From: Paraburkholderia sp. BCC1886
GTDB lineage: Bacteria; Pseudomonadota; Gammaproteobacteria; Burkholderiales; Burkholderiaceae
Length of the DNA stretch: 64,000 nucleotides
Assembly: GCF_900996245.1 (NCBI RefSeq)
Contig: NZ_CAAJGK010000047.1
Span: forward strand, 1 to 64,000
Direction: 5' to 3'
Shown: positions 16,454-24,718 of the stretch, piece after piece
Layout of the letters: each line of letters opens with the position of its first letter
Numbering within the stretch: position 1 is the first letter of the stretch
The notes under the pieces: generated by a model
Seen by the model: the letters and a program-made list of their open reading frames with translations, nothing else
Told to the model about the DNA's origin: nothing
Database searches by the model: none
Program-made: the position numbers and the translations under genes

Positions 16454-19180
16454 ATGTCCCGATTTCGTATTGAATTTGTGGTGTTTTTTGCCGGGCTGGC
16501 CGCGATCTGCTGGATCGCCGCCGGGTATCTCGGCTCGAATCCGCTGGCGCTCGCCGTCACCTTGCTGATCGGCGCGTGTTACGTGGCCGGTGCGCTCGAA
16601 TTGCGACGCTACAGCGAAGCGACGGCCACCCTGGCCCGCGCCGTCGACGGTCTGGCCGAATCGCAACCCGCGCCCAAGCTGGCCGTGTGGCTGGACGCGC
16701 TGCATCCGAGTCTGCGCAACGCGGTGCGGTTGCGCGTCGAGGGCGAGCGCGTGGCGTTGCCGGGACCGGCGCTCGCGCCGTATCTGGTCGGTCTGCTGGT
16801 GTTGCTGGGCATGCTCGGGACGCTGCTCGGCATGGTCGCGACCTTGCGCGGCACCGGCCTCGCGCTGGAGAGCGCAACCGACCTGCAGGCGATCCGCGCG
16901 TCGCTTGCCGCGCCGGTCAAGGGCCTGGGTTTCGCCTTCGGCACCTCGATTGCCGGCGTGGCCGGTTCGGCCATGCTCGGCTTGCTGGCCGCGCTGTGCC
17001 GGCGCGAACGGCTGCTGGCCGGGCAAAGGCTCGACGTGCGCATCGCCACGACTTTGCGGATTTACTCGCAGGCGCATCAGCGTGACGCGACCTTCCAGCT
17101 TCTGGAGAAGCAAACCGCCTTGATGCCGACGCTGGTCGACCGCCTGCAGGCGATGATGGCCGCGATCGAACAGCAGCATCACGCGCTGGGCGAACGTCAG
17201 CTGGCCAGTCAGGCGGACTTTCATGGCAAGGCCGAGGCGGTGTACACCCGGTTGGCGGCGTCGGTGGAGCGCTCGCTCAAGGAGAGCGTCGCCGATAGCG
17301 CCCGCGCGGCCAGCGAGGCGTTGCAGCCGGTCATGCAGGCGACGCTTGCGGGGTTGGAACGGGAGTCGGCCCACTTGCGGGAGACCGTCACGCAGTCGGT
17401 GCAGCGTCAGCTGGATGGTTTGTCGACCGGGTTCGAAAGCAGCGCGGCGAGCGTCGCGCAGATCTGGCAACAGGCGTTGGCGGGGCAGCATCGCGCAAAC
17501 GAAGAACAGACGCTGCATCTGCGTTCAGCGCTGGAAGGATTCACGGAACACTTCGAGCAACGTTCCACGTCTTTGGTGGACGGCATCGCGTCGCGGCTCG
17601 ACACGACCGCGAACGGCGTAGCGCAGGTGTGGAACGACGCGCTCGCACGTCAGCAGAGCGCCGGCGAGCAGTTGGCCGCGCGCAACGAGCAGGCGTTGCT
17701 GGCCGCGGCCGGCAGCTTCGGGCAGCATGCCGCGACCTTGCTCGGCACGGTGAGCGCTTCGCAGGCGACGTTGCTCGACGCACTGGGGGCATCGCAGACG
17801 GCGGTGCTCGGCAATATGAGCCGGTCGCAGACAGAACTGGTCGACACGTTGCGGCTGTCGCAAACGGAGGTGCTCGGCACGGTTAGCCGGTCGCAGACGG
17901 AACTCGTCGACACGCTGCGTGTGTCGCAGACCGACCTGGTCGGCACGCTCAGGGAGACGCAGGCCGCCTTGCTCGGTGCCGTGAAGGAATCGCAGGCGGA
18001 GGTGCTGGAAAAAGCGGGCGCATCGCAGGCCGAGGTGTTGAGCACGGTCGGCGCATCGCAGGCGGAATTGCTCGGCACGCTAAGCCGGTCGCAGACGGTA
18101 TTGCTCGGCACGGTGGCGCAGTCGCAAGCGGATTTGCAGACGGCACTCGCCGCCCGCGACGACGAGCGTCTGACCGTATGGCGCGACACGCTCGCTTCGC
18201 TCGGCACCAGCCTGAGCGAGCAGTGGAGCCAGGCGGGCGAGCGCAGCGCGAGCCTGCAACAGGAAGTGGCTGCGACGCTCGCGCAAACCGCGCGCGACAT
18301 CGCCGCGCAGACTCAGGCGCATGCCAGCAAGACCCTCGCCGACATCGACCGGCTCGTGCAGGCGGCCGCCGCCGCGCCGCAAGCCGCCGCCGATCTTCAA
18401 GCCGATCTGGCCTCGCGCGATCAACAACGGCTGACGGCCTGGACCGAGTCGCTCGCCGCGATGGCCGCGACGCTCAGCGCCGAATGGCAACAGTCCAGCG
18501 CGCAGGCCGCGAGTCGTCAGCAGGAAATCTGCGACGTGCTGGAGCGCACCGCGAGCGAAATCTCGGCGCAAACGCAGGCGCACGCGAGCGACACGCTGGC
18601 CGAAATCGGCCGCCTCGTGCAGGCCGCCTCGGAGGCGCCGAAAGCCGCGGCCGAAGTGGTCGCCGAATTGCGTCAGAAGCTCTCCGACAGCATGGTCCGC
18701 GACACCGCGATGTTGCAGGAACGCAGCCGTCTGCTGGAGACGCTCGAAACGCTGCTCGACGCCGTCAACCACGCATCCACGGAACAACGCGGCGCCGTCG
18801 ACGCGCTGGTCGCCACATCGGCGGATCTATTGCAGCGGGTGGGTTCGCAATTCGCGGATCAGGTCGAGCGCGAGAGCAGCAAGCTCGGTGCGGCAGCGGT
18901 GCAGGTCAGCGGCGGCGCGATCGAAGTGGCAAGCCTCGGCGACGCGTTCGGCGCGGCGGTGCACCGTTTCGGCGAGTCGAACGACAAGCTGGTGGGCCAT
19001 CTGGAACGCATCGAAGGTGCGCTCGACAAGTCGCTCGCGCGCAGCGACGAACAGCTCGCTTACTACGTCGCGCAGGCGCGTGAGGTGATCGATCTCAGCA
19101 TGCTGTCGCAGAAGCAGATCGTCGAAGAACTGCAGCAGCTGGCCGGGCGGCCGGCGTCGGCGGGGGCCGAGCCGGCATGA
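16454..19180 (+). CDS. DUF802 membrane protein: MotA/TolQ/ZorA-like core with long coiled-coil tail
   Basis: A 908-residue protein. Four hydrophobic helices lie in the first 185 residues: ~7-25, ~31-50, ~108-131 and ~155-182. The last two resemble the channel helices of ExbB/TolQ/MotA/ZorA: APYLVGLLVLLGMLGTLLGM (compare ExbB GLxGTVWGI) and LGFAFGTSIAGVAGSAMLG with polar T164 and S165. The remaining ~720 residues are cytoplasmic coiled coil, including twelve 11-residue repeats (429-560) and two ~83-residue DUF802-type repeats (~565-730). It overlaps the OmpA-like gene by four bases. Both together form the two parts expected of an ion-driven stator. Confidence 0.85.
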   Translation: MSRFRIEFVVFFAGLAAICWIAAGYLGSNPLALAVTLLIGACYVAGALELRRYSEATATLARAVDGLAESQPAPKLAVWLDALHPSLRNAVRLRVEGERVALPGPALAPYLVGLLVLLGMLGTLLGMVATLRGTGLALESATDLQAIRASLAAPVKGLGFAFGTSIAGVAGSAMLGLLAALCRRERLLAGQRLDVRIATTLRIYSQAHQRDATFQLLEKQTALMPTLVDRLQAMMAAIEQQHHALGERQLASQADFHGKAEAVYTRLAASVERSLKESVADSARAASEALQPVMQATLAGLERESAHLRETVTQSVQRQLDGLSTGFESSAASVAQIWQQALAGQHRANEEQTLHLRSALEGFTEHFEQRSTSLVDGIASRLDTTANGVAQVWNDALARQQSAGEQLAARNEQALLAAAGSFGQHAATLLGTVSASQATLLDALGASQTAVLGNMSRSQTELVDTLRLSQTEVLGTVSRSQTELVDTLRVSQTDLVGTLRETQAALLGAVKESQAEVLEKAGASQAEVLSTVGASQAELLGTLSRSQTVLLGTVAQSQADLQTALAARDDERLTVWRDTLASLGTSLSEQWSQAGERSASLQQEVAATLAQTARDIAAQTQAHASKTLADIDRLVQAAAAAPQAAADLQADLASRDQQRLTAWTESLAAMAATLSAEWQQSSAQAASRQQEICDVLERTASEISAQTQAHASDTLAEIGRLVQAASEAPKAAAEVVAELRQKLSDSMVRDTAMLQERSRLLETLETLLDAVNHASTEQRGAVDALVATSADLLQRVGSQFADQVERESSKLGAAAVQVSGGAIEVASLGDAFGAAVHRFGESNDKLVGHLERIEGALDKSLARSDEQLAYYVAQAREVIDLSMLSQKQIVEELQQLAGRPASAGAEPA
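17738..18133 (+). repeat. Twelve tandem 33-bp repeats encoding 11-residue units
   Basis: Twelve in-register units such as LVDTLRLSQTE, VLGTVSRSQTE and LLGTLSRSQTV lie in the tail of the DUF802 protein. Each is exactly 11 residues, with hydrophobic residues at positions 1, 2 and 5 and SQ at 8-9. An 11-residue (hendecad) period predicts a nearly straight or right-handed coiled coil. Confidence 0.85.
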
Positions 19181-19824
19181 GCGAGGACATCGATGGCGGC
19201 GTCGAGCCGTCGGCACCCATCTGGCCGGTTTTCGGCGACCTGATGTCGGCACTGCTGGGCGCTTTCGTGCTGATACTCGTCAGCGTGATCGGCTTGCAAC
19301 TCGAACTGTCGAGCCGGCTCGATCAGGAGGTCAAGCAGCGGCAGCAGGAAACGCAACGCCGCAAGACGCTCGAGCAGGCGCTCGCCGGTCCGCTGGCCGC
19401 TGGGCGCGTGACGCTCGTCAACGGGCGCATCGGCATTAGCGGCAACGTACTGTTCGCGCTGAATTCGGATCGCTTGCAGCCCGAGGGGCGCGATCTTCTG
19501 AAGAGTCTGGCGGGACCTTTATCCGCCTATCTGCGCGCGAACGATCAGATCCTGATGGTGAGCGGTTTTACCGACGACCAGCAGTTGCGCGAAGGCAATC
19601 GACGCTTTGCGGACAACTGGGAACTGTCGGCGCAGCGCGCGTTGACGGTGACGCGCGCGCTGATCGACGCCGGTGTGCCGGGTAACTCGATTTTCGCGGC
19701 GGCATTCGGCTCGCAGCAGCCGGTGAGCCCGAATGCCGACGACGCCGGGCGAGCCAAAAACCGCCGCGTGGAAATCGCGCCGATTCCGCGTCCTGCTGCG
19801 ACCTCGGGGAAGCCGCGTGAATAG
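19177..19824 (+). CDS. MotB/ZorB-like OmpA-domain protein
   Basis: A 215-residue protein. A single N-terminal helix (~17-40) carries an acidic residue near its start, PIWPVFGDLMSALLGAF (D21), the layout of the ion-binding Asp of MotB/ZorB/ExbD. A short linker leads to an OmpA-like peptidoglycan-binding domain: NVLFALNSDRLQPEGRDLL, GFTDD, NWELSAQRALTVTRALIDAG, and AKNRRVEI with the diaminopimelate-contacting Arg. It should be an inner-membrane protein with its C-terminal domain bound to peptidoglycan. The four-base overlap with the DUF802 gene supports equal, coupled production. Confidence 0.88.
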   Translation: MSEDIDGGVEPSAPIWPVFGDLMSALLGAFVLILVSVIGLQLELSSRLDQEVKQRQQETQRRKTLEQALAGPLAAGRVTLVNGRIGISGNVLFALNSDRLQPEGRDLLKSLAGPLSAYLRANDQILMVSGFTDDQQLREGNRRFADNWELSAQRALTVTRALIDAGVPGNSIFAAAFGSQQPVSPNADDAGRAKNRRVEIAPIPRPAATSGKPRE

Positions 19825-20473
19825 CGGCAGCGACGCGCGAGAGGGCGTGGAGGCGTCGGCGCGCGGCAGGCTCGACGCGTGGCGCGCGTGCGGGGCGGAC
19901 CGGCTGGACCCCGTGCGGTTTCATTTCATGGACGCGCTGGAACGGCGCGCTGCCGGTCATACCGGCGCGCTGCGTGGGTTGCTCGACGAGCGGTTGAGCA
20001 CGCTGCTCGACGAGTATGCAGAGGTCGTAGCAGGCAACGCGATTGCCGCGGAGTCGCCCGCATCGCCCGACGAAAAAGGTCCCGGCCCGCTTGGAGGCCT
20101 GACCCGCTACATCGCGAATAACCGGCCTGCTTCGACGTCGTCTTCCGCTTATCCCGAACTGGCCGCGCTCGATTATTTCCGCGAAGTCTGGTCGCGCGTG
20201 CGCGCCGAACAGCAATTCCAGCAAGCGCTCGAACAGGTGCCGGGCAATGCCGGGCCGCTCAATTCGAGCAGTCTCGTGCATCGCTCGTTGTCGCTGATGC
20301 GCGAGCTGTCGCCTGGCTATCTCAAGCACTTTCTTGCCTACACCGACGCGTTGTCGTGGATGGAGCAGATCAACGGCGCGGCTGCGCCGGTCAAAGACAC
20401 ACCGCGCGCCGCAAGCAGCGTAAAAAACGCGGTGAAGAGTCCGGCGAAAAGCGCGCGTGGAAAATCGCGCTGA
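19817..20473 (+). CDS. DUF2894 family protein, last gene of stator-like operon
   Basis: A 218-residue soluble protein from a GTG at 19817 with GGGGAAG just upstream. It overlaps the OmpA-like gene by eight bases. The C-terminal half holds the conserved core: YFREVWSRVRAEQQFQQALE, SLMRELSPGYLKHFLAYTD and ALSWMEQ. The tail is Lys/Ala/Ser rich (KNAVKSPAKSARGKSR). I recognise it as DUF2894, whose genes keep company with DUF3348, DUF802 and OmpA genes. No enzymatic motif is seen. It may be a cytoplasmic partner of the DUF802 tail (inference). Confidence 0.8.
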   Translation: MNSGSDAREGVEASARGRLDAWRACGADRLDPVRFHFMDALERRAAGHTGALRGLLDERLSTLLDEYAEVVAGNAIAAESPASPDEKGPGPLGGLTRYIANNRPASTSSSAYPELAALDYFREVWSRVRAEQQFQQALEQVPGNAGPLNSSSLVHRSLSLMRELSPGYLKHFLAYTDALSWMEQINGAAAPVKDTPRAASSVKNAVKSPAKSARGKSR

Positions 20474-20798
20474 GTCTGGCTTCGAGTCGGCTTCGAGATT
20501 GCCGCCAGATCCGGCAATAATTTCGCCGCTAACTTCGCCGTCAGGCTGCTGGATTGCCGGCTGAATCGCCCGTTTCAACGTTTGCAATTCAATCCGCATA
20601 CGACATGAATAACGCCGTGCGAGTTTGTACTTTTCGCGCGGATACCCCTGTACTATATGGCTCAGCGAGAATCGGCCGACCTCGATAAACTACAGGACGA
20701 CTGCTTTTTGCGAACAGAAGGCCATCGCGTCCCCGTCACGTAAATGCGTCTTTTACCAGCGGCCAGCCTGCCGCGCGCCTGATGCTGAGAGAGGCGGC
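20474..20798. other. Intergenic region before the LqsR-like gene
   Basis: About 325 bases with no convincing gene. A TACTAT at 20651-20656 could be a -10 element and TTGTAC lies at 20625-20630, but the 20-base spacing is long, so I do not call a promoter. No terminator for the preceding operon is evident. Confidence 0.4.
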
Positions 20799-20834
20799 GT
20801 GACGAACCACGTAAAAAAAGATGAACAACTTTAA
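20799..20834 (+). CDS. Possible 11-residue leader peptide overlapping the next gene start
   Basis: GTG at 20799 with GAGAGG at 20789-20794 encodes MTNHVKKDEQL and stops at 20832-20834, eleven bases inside the following response regulator gene. That gene has no ribosome site of its own, so translation of this mini-ORF may carry ribosomes to its ATG. This is inferred from spacing only. Confidence 0.3.
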   Translation: MTNHVKKDEQL

Positions 20835-21783
20835 TAGACCACCTGTTTCTTATCCGACAACGGTTGTGTTCGTGGATGACAGCGATAGTTATCTCGACGC
20901 ATTGCGCCGTTTCTTTCCGGATATTTCCACGAATCTTTTTTTCACGCGGCCGCAAACCGCGCTGGCGTTCATTCGTCAGCACGCGCGCGAGCATTCGCTG
21001 GGCTTTTCTCCGGCGTCGGCCTGCGTCAGCGAGCCGGGCTTCGAGCGGCTCGTCGAAACCTCGCCCGAGCGGGACATGCTGGCGCGCCACTCGCGCTTCT
21101 CGGAAGTCGCCGCGGTGGTCGTCGACTACGACATGCCGGGTTTGAGCGGCGTCGAATTTCTGTCATCCATTTCGCATTTGCGTTGCGCCAAGGTGCTGCT
21201 CACCGGCGTCGCGAACGAAACCGTCGCGGTGAAGGCATTCAATGCGGGCATCGTCGATTTATATCTGCGTAAAACGGATATGGATTCGGCCAACCGGCTC
21301 GTTCATTTTCTGAAAGATGCCAAGAACAGGCATTGTTCCGAAGCCGGCTGGCTGGCGCTCGGCGAAAACGGGCTGACCTATTGCGATTCGAGAACGCAGA
21401 AGGTCATCGACGATCTGGTCGCGGCCGAAGGCATCGTCGAGTATTACTGGCGGCCTGACCAGAACGCCATTCTGATGTTCGATCGGAGCGGGCAAGCCAG
21501 CGTGTTCGTCGCGTGGGCGGAGAACGACTGGATCTCGCAAGGCGAAATCGTCGCGGACGAAAGCGGCCCCGCCGAACTGTTGCGGCAAATGGCGACGCGC
21601 GAGAGCATGCCGCTGTTCTGGCCGGACATGGCTTACCGGTCGGGCGCCACGTTCAAGACGCTCAAGCCGCGCCAGATTCCCGGCTGGAACGACGCGTTCT
21701 ACGTCTGGAGCCGGATCGAACCGGCCGAGGTCGGTTCCGAAGTCACGACGTTCTCACAATGGCGTAACGACAAAAACACCTGA
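20821..21783 (+). CDS. LqsR-like response regulator with novel output domain
   Basis: 320 residues. The receiver has the acidic pair D19-D20 (VFVDDSDSY), phospho-acceptor D102 in VVVDYDMPGLSG and Lys in LRKTD. The gap between the acidic pair and D102 is ~80 residues, about 35 longer than usual. Residues ~165-320 are not a known DNA-binding or enzymatic domain (YYWRPDQNAILMFDRSG, then a YVWSRIEP end). Length, architecture and pairing with the downstream kinase recall LqsR of the Legionella autoinducer system and its relatives in Cupriavidus, Janthinobacterium and Burkholderia. It overlaps the kinase start by one base (TGATG). Confidence 0.65.
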   Translation: MNNFNRPPVSYPTTVVFVDDSDSYLDALRRFFPDISTNLFFTRPQTALAFIRQHAREHSLGFSPASACVSEPGFERLVETSPERDMLARHSRFSEVAAVVVDYDMPGLSGVEFLSSISHLRCAKVLLTGVANETVAVKAFNAGIVDLYLRKTDMDSANRLVHFLKDAKNRHCSEAGWLALGENGLTYCDSRTQKVIDDLVAAEGIVEYYWRPDQNAILMFDRSGQASVFVAWAENDWISQGEIVADESGPAELLRQMATRESMPLFWPDMAYRSGATFKTLKPRQIPGWNDAFYVWSRIEPAEVGSEVTTFSQWRNDKNT

Positions 21784-23255
21784 TGCCGTCGGACATGCTG
21801 AGCCACATGTACGCGATTCCCACGGCGTTCGTGTCGGCCATGTTCGTGGTGTTCGGCCTGTATGTCGTCATCACTCAGGGCGTCACGCGGCTGTCCATGC
21901 CGTTCCTGATGATGTGCGTCACCACCTTCGCGTGGCAGGGCACGTGGACCTTGCTGTTCCAGACCGATAGTCCCCAGATCGCCGCCGTGCTGGTCAGGGT
22001 CGGCTATCTGTTCATTCTGTTTCTGCCGACTACGTTCTATCACTTCGTCACCGAAGTCTCCGCGCGGCGCCGCGAGCAACCGTATCTGCTCGCGTCGTAC
22101 GGCCTGTGCGTGGTGCTTGCCGGGCTGCTCCCCGGTCACGAGGTGATTGCCGGCTACCGGCAATTTTTCTTTGGCTACTATCCTGAAGCCGGACCGCTGC
22201 ATCCTCTGCACGTCGCGCAGACCGTGTTGCTGTCCGCACGCAGCGCGCAACTGCTGATCGCCGCACGCAAGGCGGCCGGCGGCGAAGCGCGCCGCCGGCT
22301 CGAACTGTGTCTGGCCAGTCTTGGCCTCTATTCGTTCGCCGCGGTCGATTACGCGGTCAACTACGGCTATCCGTTCTATCCGCCTGGTGTTCTGTTCATC
22401 GCGCTGAGTCTTGGGCTGCTGGCAATCACCATCGTGCGGTATCACCTGATTCATCCCTATGCGCTGGCGGCGACGATCGCGCACGAGATCGCCACGCCGC
22501 TCGCCACTATCGGCATGCATGCCGATGAAATCGCCAGCGTCTGGACGCATGTGTTCGACGGCTACCGGATGGCGGTCGCGCACGGTCTTTATGCCGACGG
22601 CGACCATGGCGGTCAGTCCGAACGGATCAGTCAACTGGCCGCGTCGATCCGGCGCGAGGTATCGGGCACCAGTGCGATGGTGGAGATGGCGCTGGCGTCG
22701 TTCACGCTCGATCGCATGGATCGCAGCCGTTTCGTTCCGCACGCGGTCGAGCATTGCGTGACGACCGCGCTCGAGCGCTATCCGTTTCGCAGCGACGAGC
22801 GCGCGCGCATTACGGTATTGCCGATCGACGCGACGTTGCGGTTTTCGGGCTCGGATACGTTGCTGGTGTTCGTTCTTTTCAATCTGCTGAAAAACGCATT
22901 CCACGCGATTCGCGTGAGCGGCGCGGGCGACATCACCATCAGCGCGGTGGCGGAGCAGGATTTCTGTGTGCTGCGGTTTCGCGACACCGGACCCGGTATT
23001 GCGCCCGACGTGCTGCCGCATATCTTCGATGCGTTTTTCTCGACCAAGCGCCACGGAAGCGGCGCGGGCATGGGTCTCGCGTTTTGCCGGCGCGCGACGG
23101 AGATGCTGGGCGGCACGATCGAATGTCAATCGACGCGCGGCTCGCACACCACGTTCATCGTGCGATTGCCGGCGCCGGGCACGCCGGCGGACCGCGCATT
23201 GCGCGAGCCGCCGGTGCGCGCCCGGCGCCGGCTTCAGAGTATTAGAGCCCGTTAA
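21783..23255 (+). CDS. LqsS/CqsS-like multi-TM sensor histidine kinase
   Basis: A 490-residue kinase with about six to seven N-terminal membrane helices (residues ~10-225). No periplasmic domain interrupts them, as in CqsS/LqsS receptors for alpha-hydroxyketone signals. The H-box is AATIAHEIATPLATIGMH, the N-box FVLFNLLKNAFHAI, G1 DTGPGIAPDVLPHIFDAFFS and G2 GAGMGLAFC. It has no attached receiver, unlike CqsS, so phosphate would pass to the co-translated response regulator. The autoinducer synthase (CqsA/LqsA type) is not in the window. The ligand is therefore an inference. Confidence 0.7.
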   Translation: MPSDMLSHMYAIPTAFVSAMFVVFGLYVVITQGVTRLSMPFLMMCVTTFAWQGTWTLLFQTDSPQIAAVLVRVGYLFILFLPTTFYHFVTEVSARRREQPYLLASYGLCVVLAGLLPGHEVIAGYRQFFFGYYPEAGPLHPLHVAQTVLLSARSAQLLIAARKAAGGEARRRLELCLASLGLYSFAAVDYAVNYGYPFYPPGVLFIALSLGLLAITIVRYHLIHPYALAATIAHEIATPLATIGMHADEIASVWTHVFDGYRMAVAHGLYADGDHGGQSERISQLAASIRREVSGTSAMVEMALASFTLDRMDRSRFVPHAVEHCVTTALERYPFRSDERARITVLPIDATLRFSGSDTLLVFVLFNLLKNAFHAIRVSGAGDITISAVAEQDFCVLRFRDTGPGIAPDVLPHIFDAFFSTKRHGSGAGMGLAFCRRATEMLGGTIECQSTRGSHTTFIVRLPAPGTPADRALREPPVRARRRLQSIRAR

Positions 23256-23282
23256 AGCGTGAACGACGATGCGCGAGCGTCG

Positions 23283-23783
23283 TCATGCGTTGGTGAGCGC
23301 GGAGACCGGCAATTCGTATTCTTTGACGCGCTCCACGATGCCGTCCGGAAAGCGCCGGATCTTGCGATCCCGTCCGGAATAGAGAATCTGCTGATAGCCG
23401 CGCGACACTTCGCGACCGTCCACGCAAAAGCGAAATAGCAGATACGCCGAGCAATGTCTGACCTGCACGGTGTTCAGGAAGCAATCCACGCGTTGAAACG
23501 GAAACGTTTCGTGGACGTATTCCTGGTGCGCGCGTTTGGTGACGAACATGCCGTCCGATCCCAGCAGATCGTTGTGGATGCATTCATGAAACCAGCGCTC
23601 TCGACAGACTCCTTGCCATTCGAAATAGCGCGAGAAATAGGTATTCATGAAAGCGTTCGAGTCTTTCAGATAAATATCGAAACTGTGCTGGAAGGTTTTC
23701 GGCGATACCGCGGGAACCGGGCTTTCCGACAGCAGTACGGATTCGCGGCTCAGCGCGTGGGGGATTGCGTCTCGCATCAACAT
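23283..23783 (-). CDS. Hotdog-fold thioesterase-like protein
   Basis: 166 residues from the ATG at 23783, which has AAAAGGAAAA seven bases upstream; upstream ATGs at 23813 and 23828 lack this. The segment YLKDSNAFMNTYFSRYFEW resembles the 4HBT hotdog motif (D-x-N-x-x-x-N-x-x-Y-x-x-x-x-E), with Asp and Glu in the catalytic positions. It would hydrolyse an acyl-CoA or acyl-ACP. It converges on the LqsRS-like pair, 27 bases away. A role in signal metabolism is possible but unproven. Confidence 0.6.
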   Translation of the reverse strand: MLMRDAIPHALSRESVLLSESPVPAVSPKTFQHSFDIYLKDSNAFMNTYFSRYFEWQGVCRERWFHECIHNDLLGSDGMFVTKRAHQEYVHETFPFQRVDCFLNTVQVRHCSAYLLFRFCVDGREVSRGYQQILYSGRDRKIRRFPDGIVERVKEYELPVSALTNA

Positions 23784-24210
23784 ACGATTTTCCTTTTGCA
23801 GGAACGGTTGCATGTGGCAACCACACATGCCCTCCGAAGATGGAAGGCATATTCCATTCTCTTGGGGATTAGGGCCGTGTGGCTATCGGAGTGAAAACTG
23901 CGCGTGACAAAGCGCGGCGCCGGTTGCATCGACACGATGGACGGCTGTGCTTTCGTCGGGGAGAAGTGTCGATTGCAAGGGGGATTAACTCAGTGGGTCA
24001 ACCAACAGAACGCAGTGGACTACTCGCTATGCATCATGTCGATGGTCTGGCAATCCAAAGCTTTCATTTTCATTATTGTAACGATCGACGCAACAGTGAA
24101 TTAGCTGATAGGGGGTTTACCCCAATCGACCAAGATTTTAGACTCTGTGCCATTCGCTGCTAACCGGTCGGTTCCCAGCGCGACACAAAACAAAATCTGA
24201 GGTTGGTATC
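23784..24210. other. Intergenic region between divergent genes
   Basis: About 430 bases, more AT-rich than the surroundings, with no convincing ORF. It must contain the promoters of the thioesterase-like gene (-) and of the DUF4148 gene (+). A small inverted repeat GGGG-TTTA-CCCC occurs at about 24112-24123. I found no promoter match good enough to call. Confidence 0.4.
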
Positions 24211-24537
24211 ATGAAATCGCTTATCGAAGCTGCTGTTATCGCTGCACTCATCACCGCTCCGCTCGCCGTATTTGCCCAATCGAACCAACCGTTGACCCGC
24301 GCTCAAGTGCGCGAGGAACTGGTTCAACTGGAAAAAGCCGGCTATAACCCGTCCATTCAAAACGACGTGGATTACCCTGCGAATATTCAGGCTGCTGAAG
24401 CACGCGTTGCTGCACAAAATGGCAATGCTCAAAACAGTGGTTATGGTTCGGCCACGAATGGTTCGTCGCAAGCCGGCTATCGCACTGATTCGACCGTGAG
24501 CACGTATTCGGCACCGGTTGTGAACGTAGGTCGTTAA
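24211..24537 (+). CDS. DUF4148 secreted protein
   Basis: 108 residues with a Sec signal peptide (IEAAVIAALITAPLAVFAQ). The conserved DUF4148 segment is LTRAQVREELVQLEKAGYNP, then NDVDYPANIQAAEARV. The C-terminus is Ser/Gly/Asn rich. DUF4148 proteins are small periplasmic proteins present in many copies in Burkholderia. Their function is unknown. A second copy lies at 33907-34227. The RBS GAGG is nine bases before the ATG. Confidence 0.85.
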   Translation: MKSLIEAAVIAALITAPLAVFAQSNQPLTRAQVREELVQLEKAGYNPSIQNDVDYPANIQAAEARVAAQNGNAQNSGYGSATNGSSQAGYRTDSTVSTYSAPVVNVGR

Positions 24538-24628
24538 TCGAGTTGTCAACTGGTGGCGCGGTGAAGAGTTCGAGCGTCGTCGCGTTTTGCCAGTGTTGAA
24601 AAGTTGATCTGGAAGTTGGTGTTTTTCG

Positions 24629-24664
24629 ACAGCCCTGTTTCGCTTCTGAGTGAAACGGGGCTGT
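24629..24664 (+). terminator. Hairpin after the DUF4148 gene
   Basis: Arms ACAGCCCTGTTTC (24629-24641) and GAAACGGGGCTGT (24652-24664) pair except at one position, around a ten-base loop. The downstream bases (TGTGTA) are only modestly T-rich, so termination is likely but weak. Confidence 0.5.
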
Positions 24665-24718
24665 TGTGTATGGGGGGGGCTTGGTGTGCGATACGAAATT
24701 TTGTGCGCGACGTGCAAC

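Noticed and set aside
15622..20473. A canonical Zorya defence system
   Set aside because: The ZorA/ZorB-like pair is present, but no ZorC, ZorD (helicase) or ZorE (nuclease) gene is seen, and the flanking DUF3348 and DUF2894 proteins have no nuclease motif. I therefore call it only a stator-like operon.
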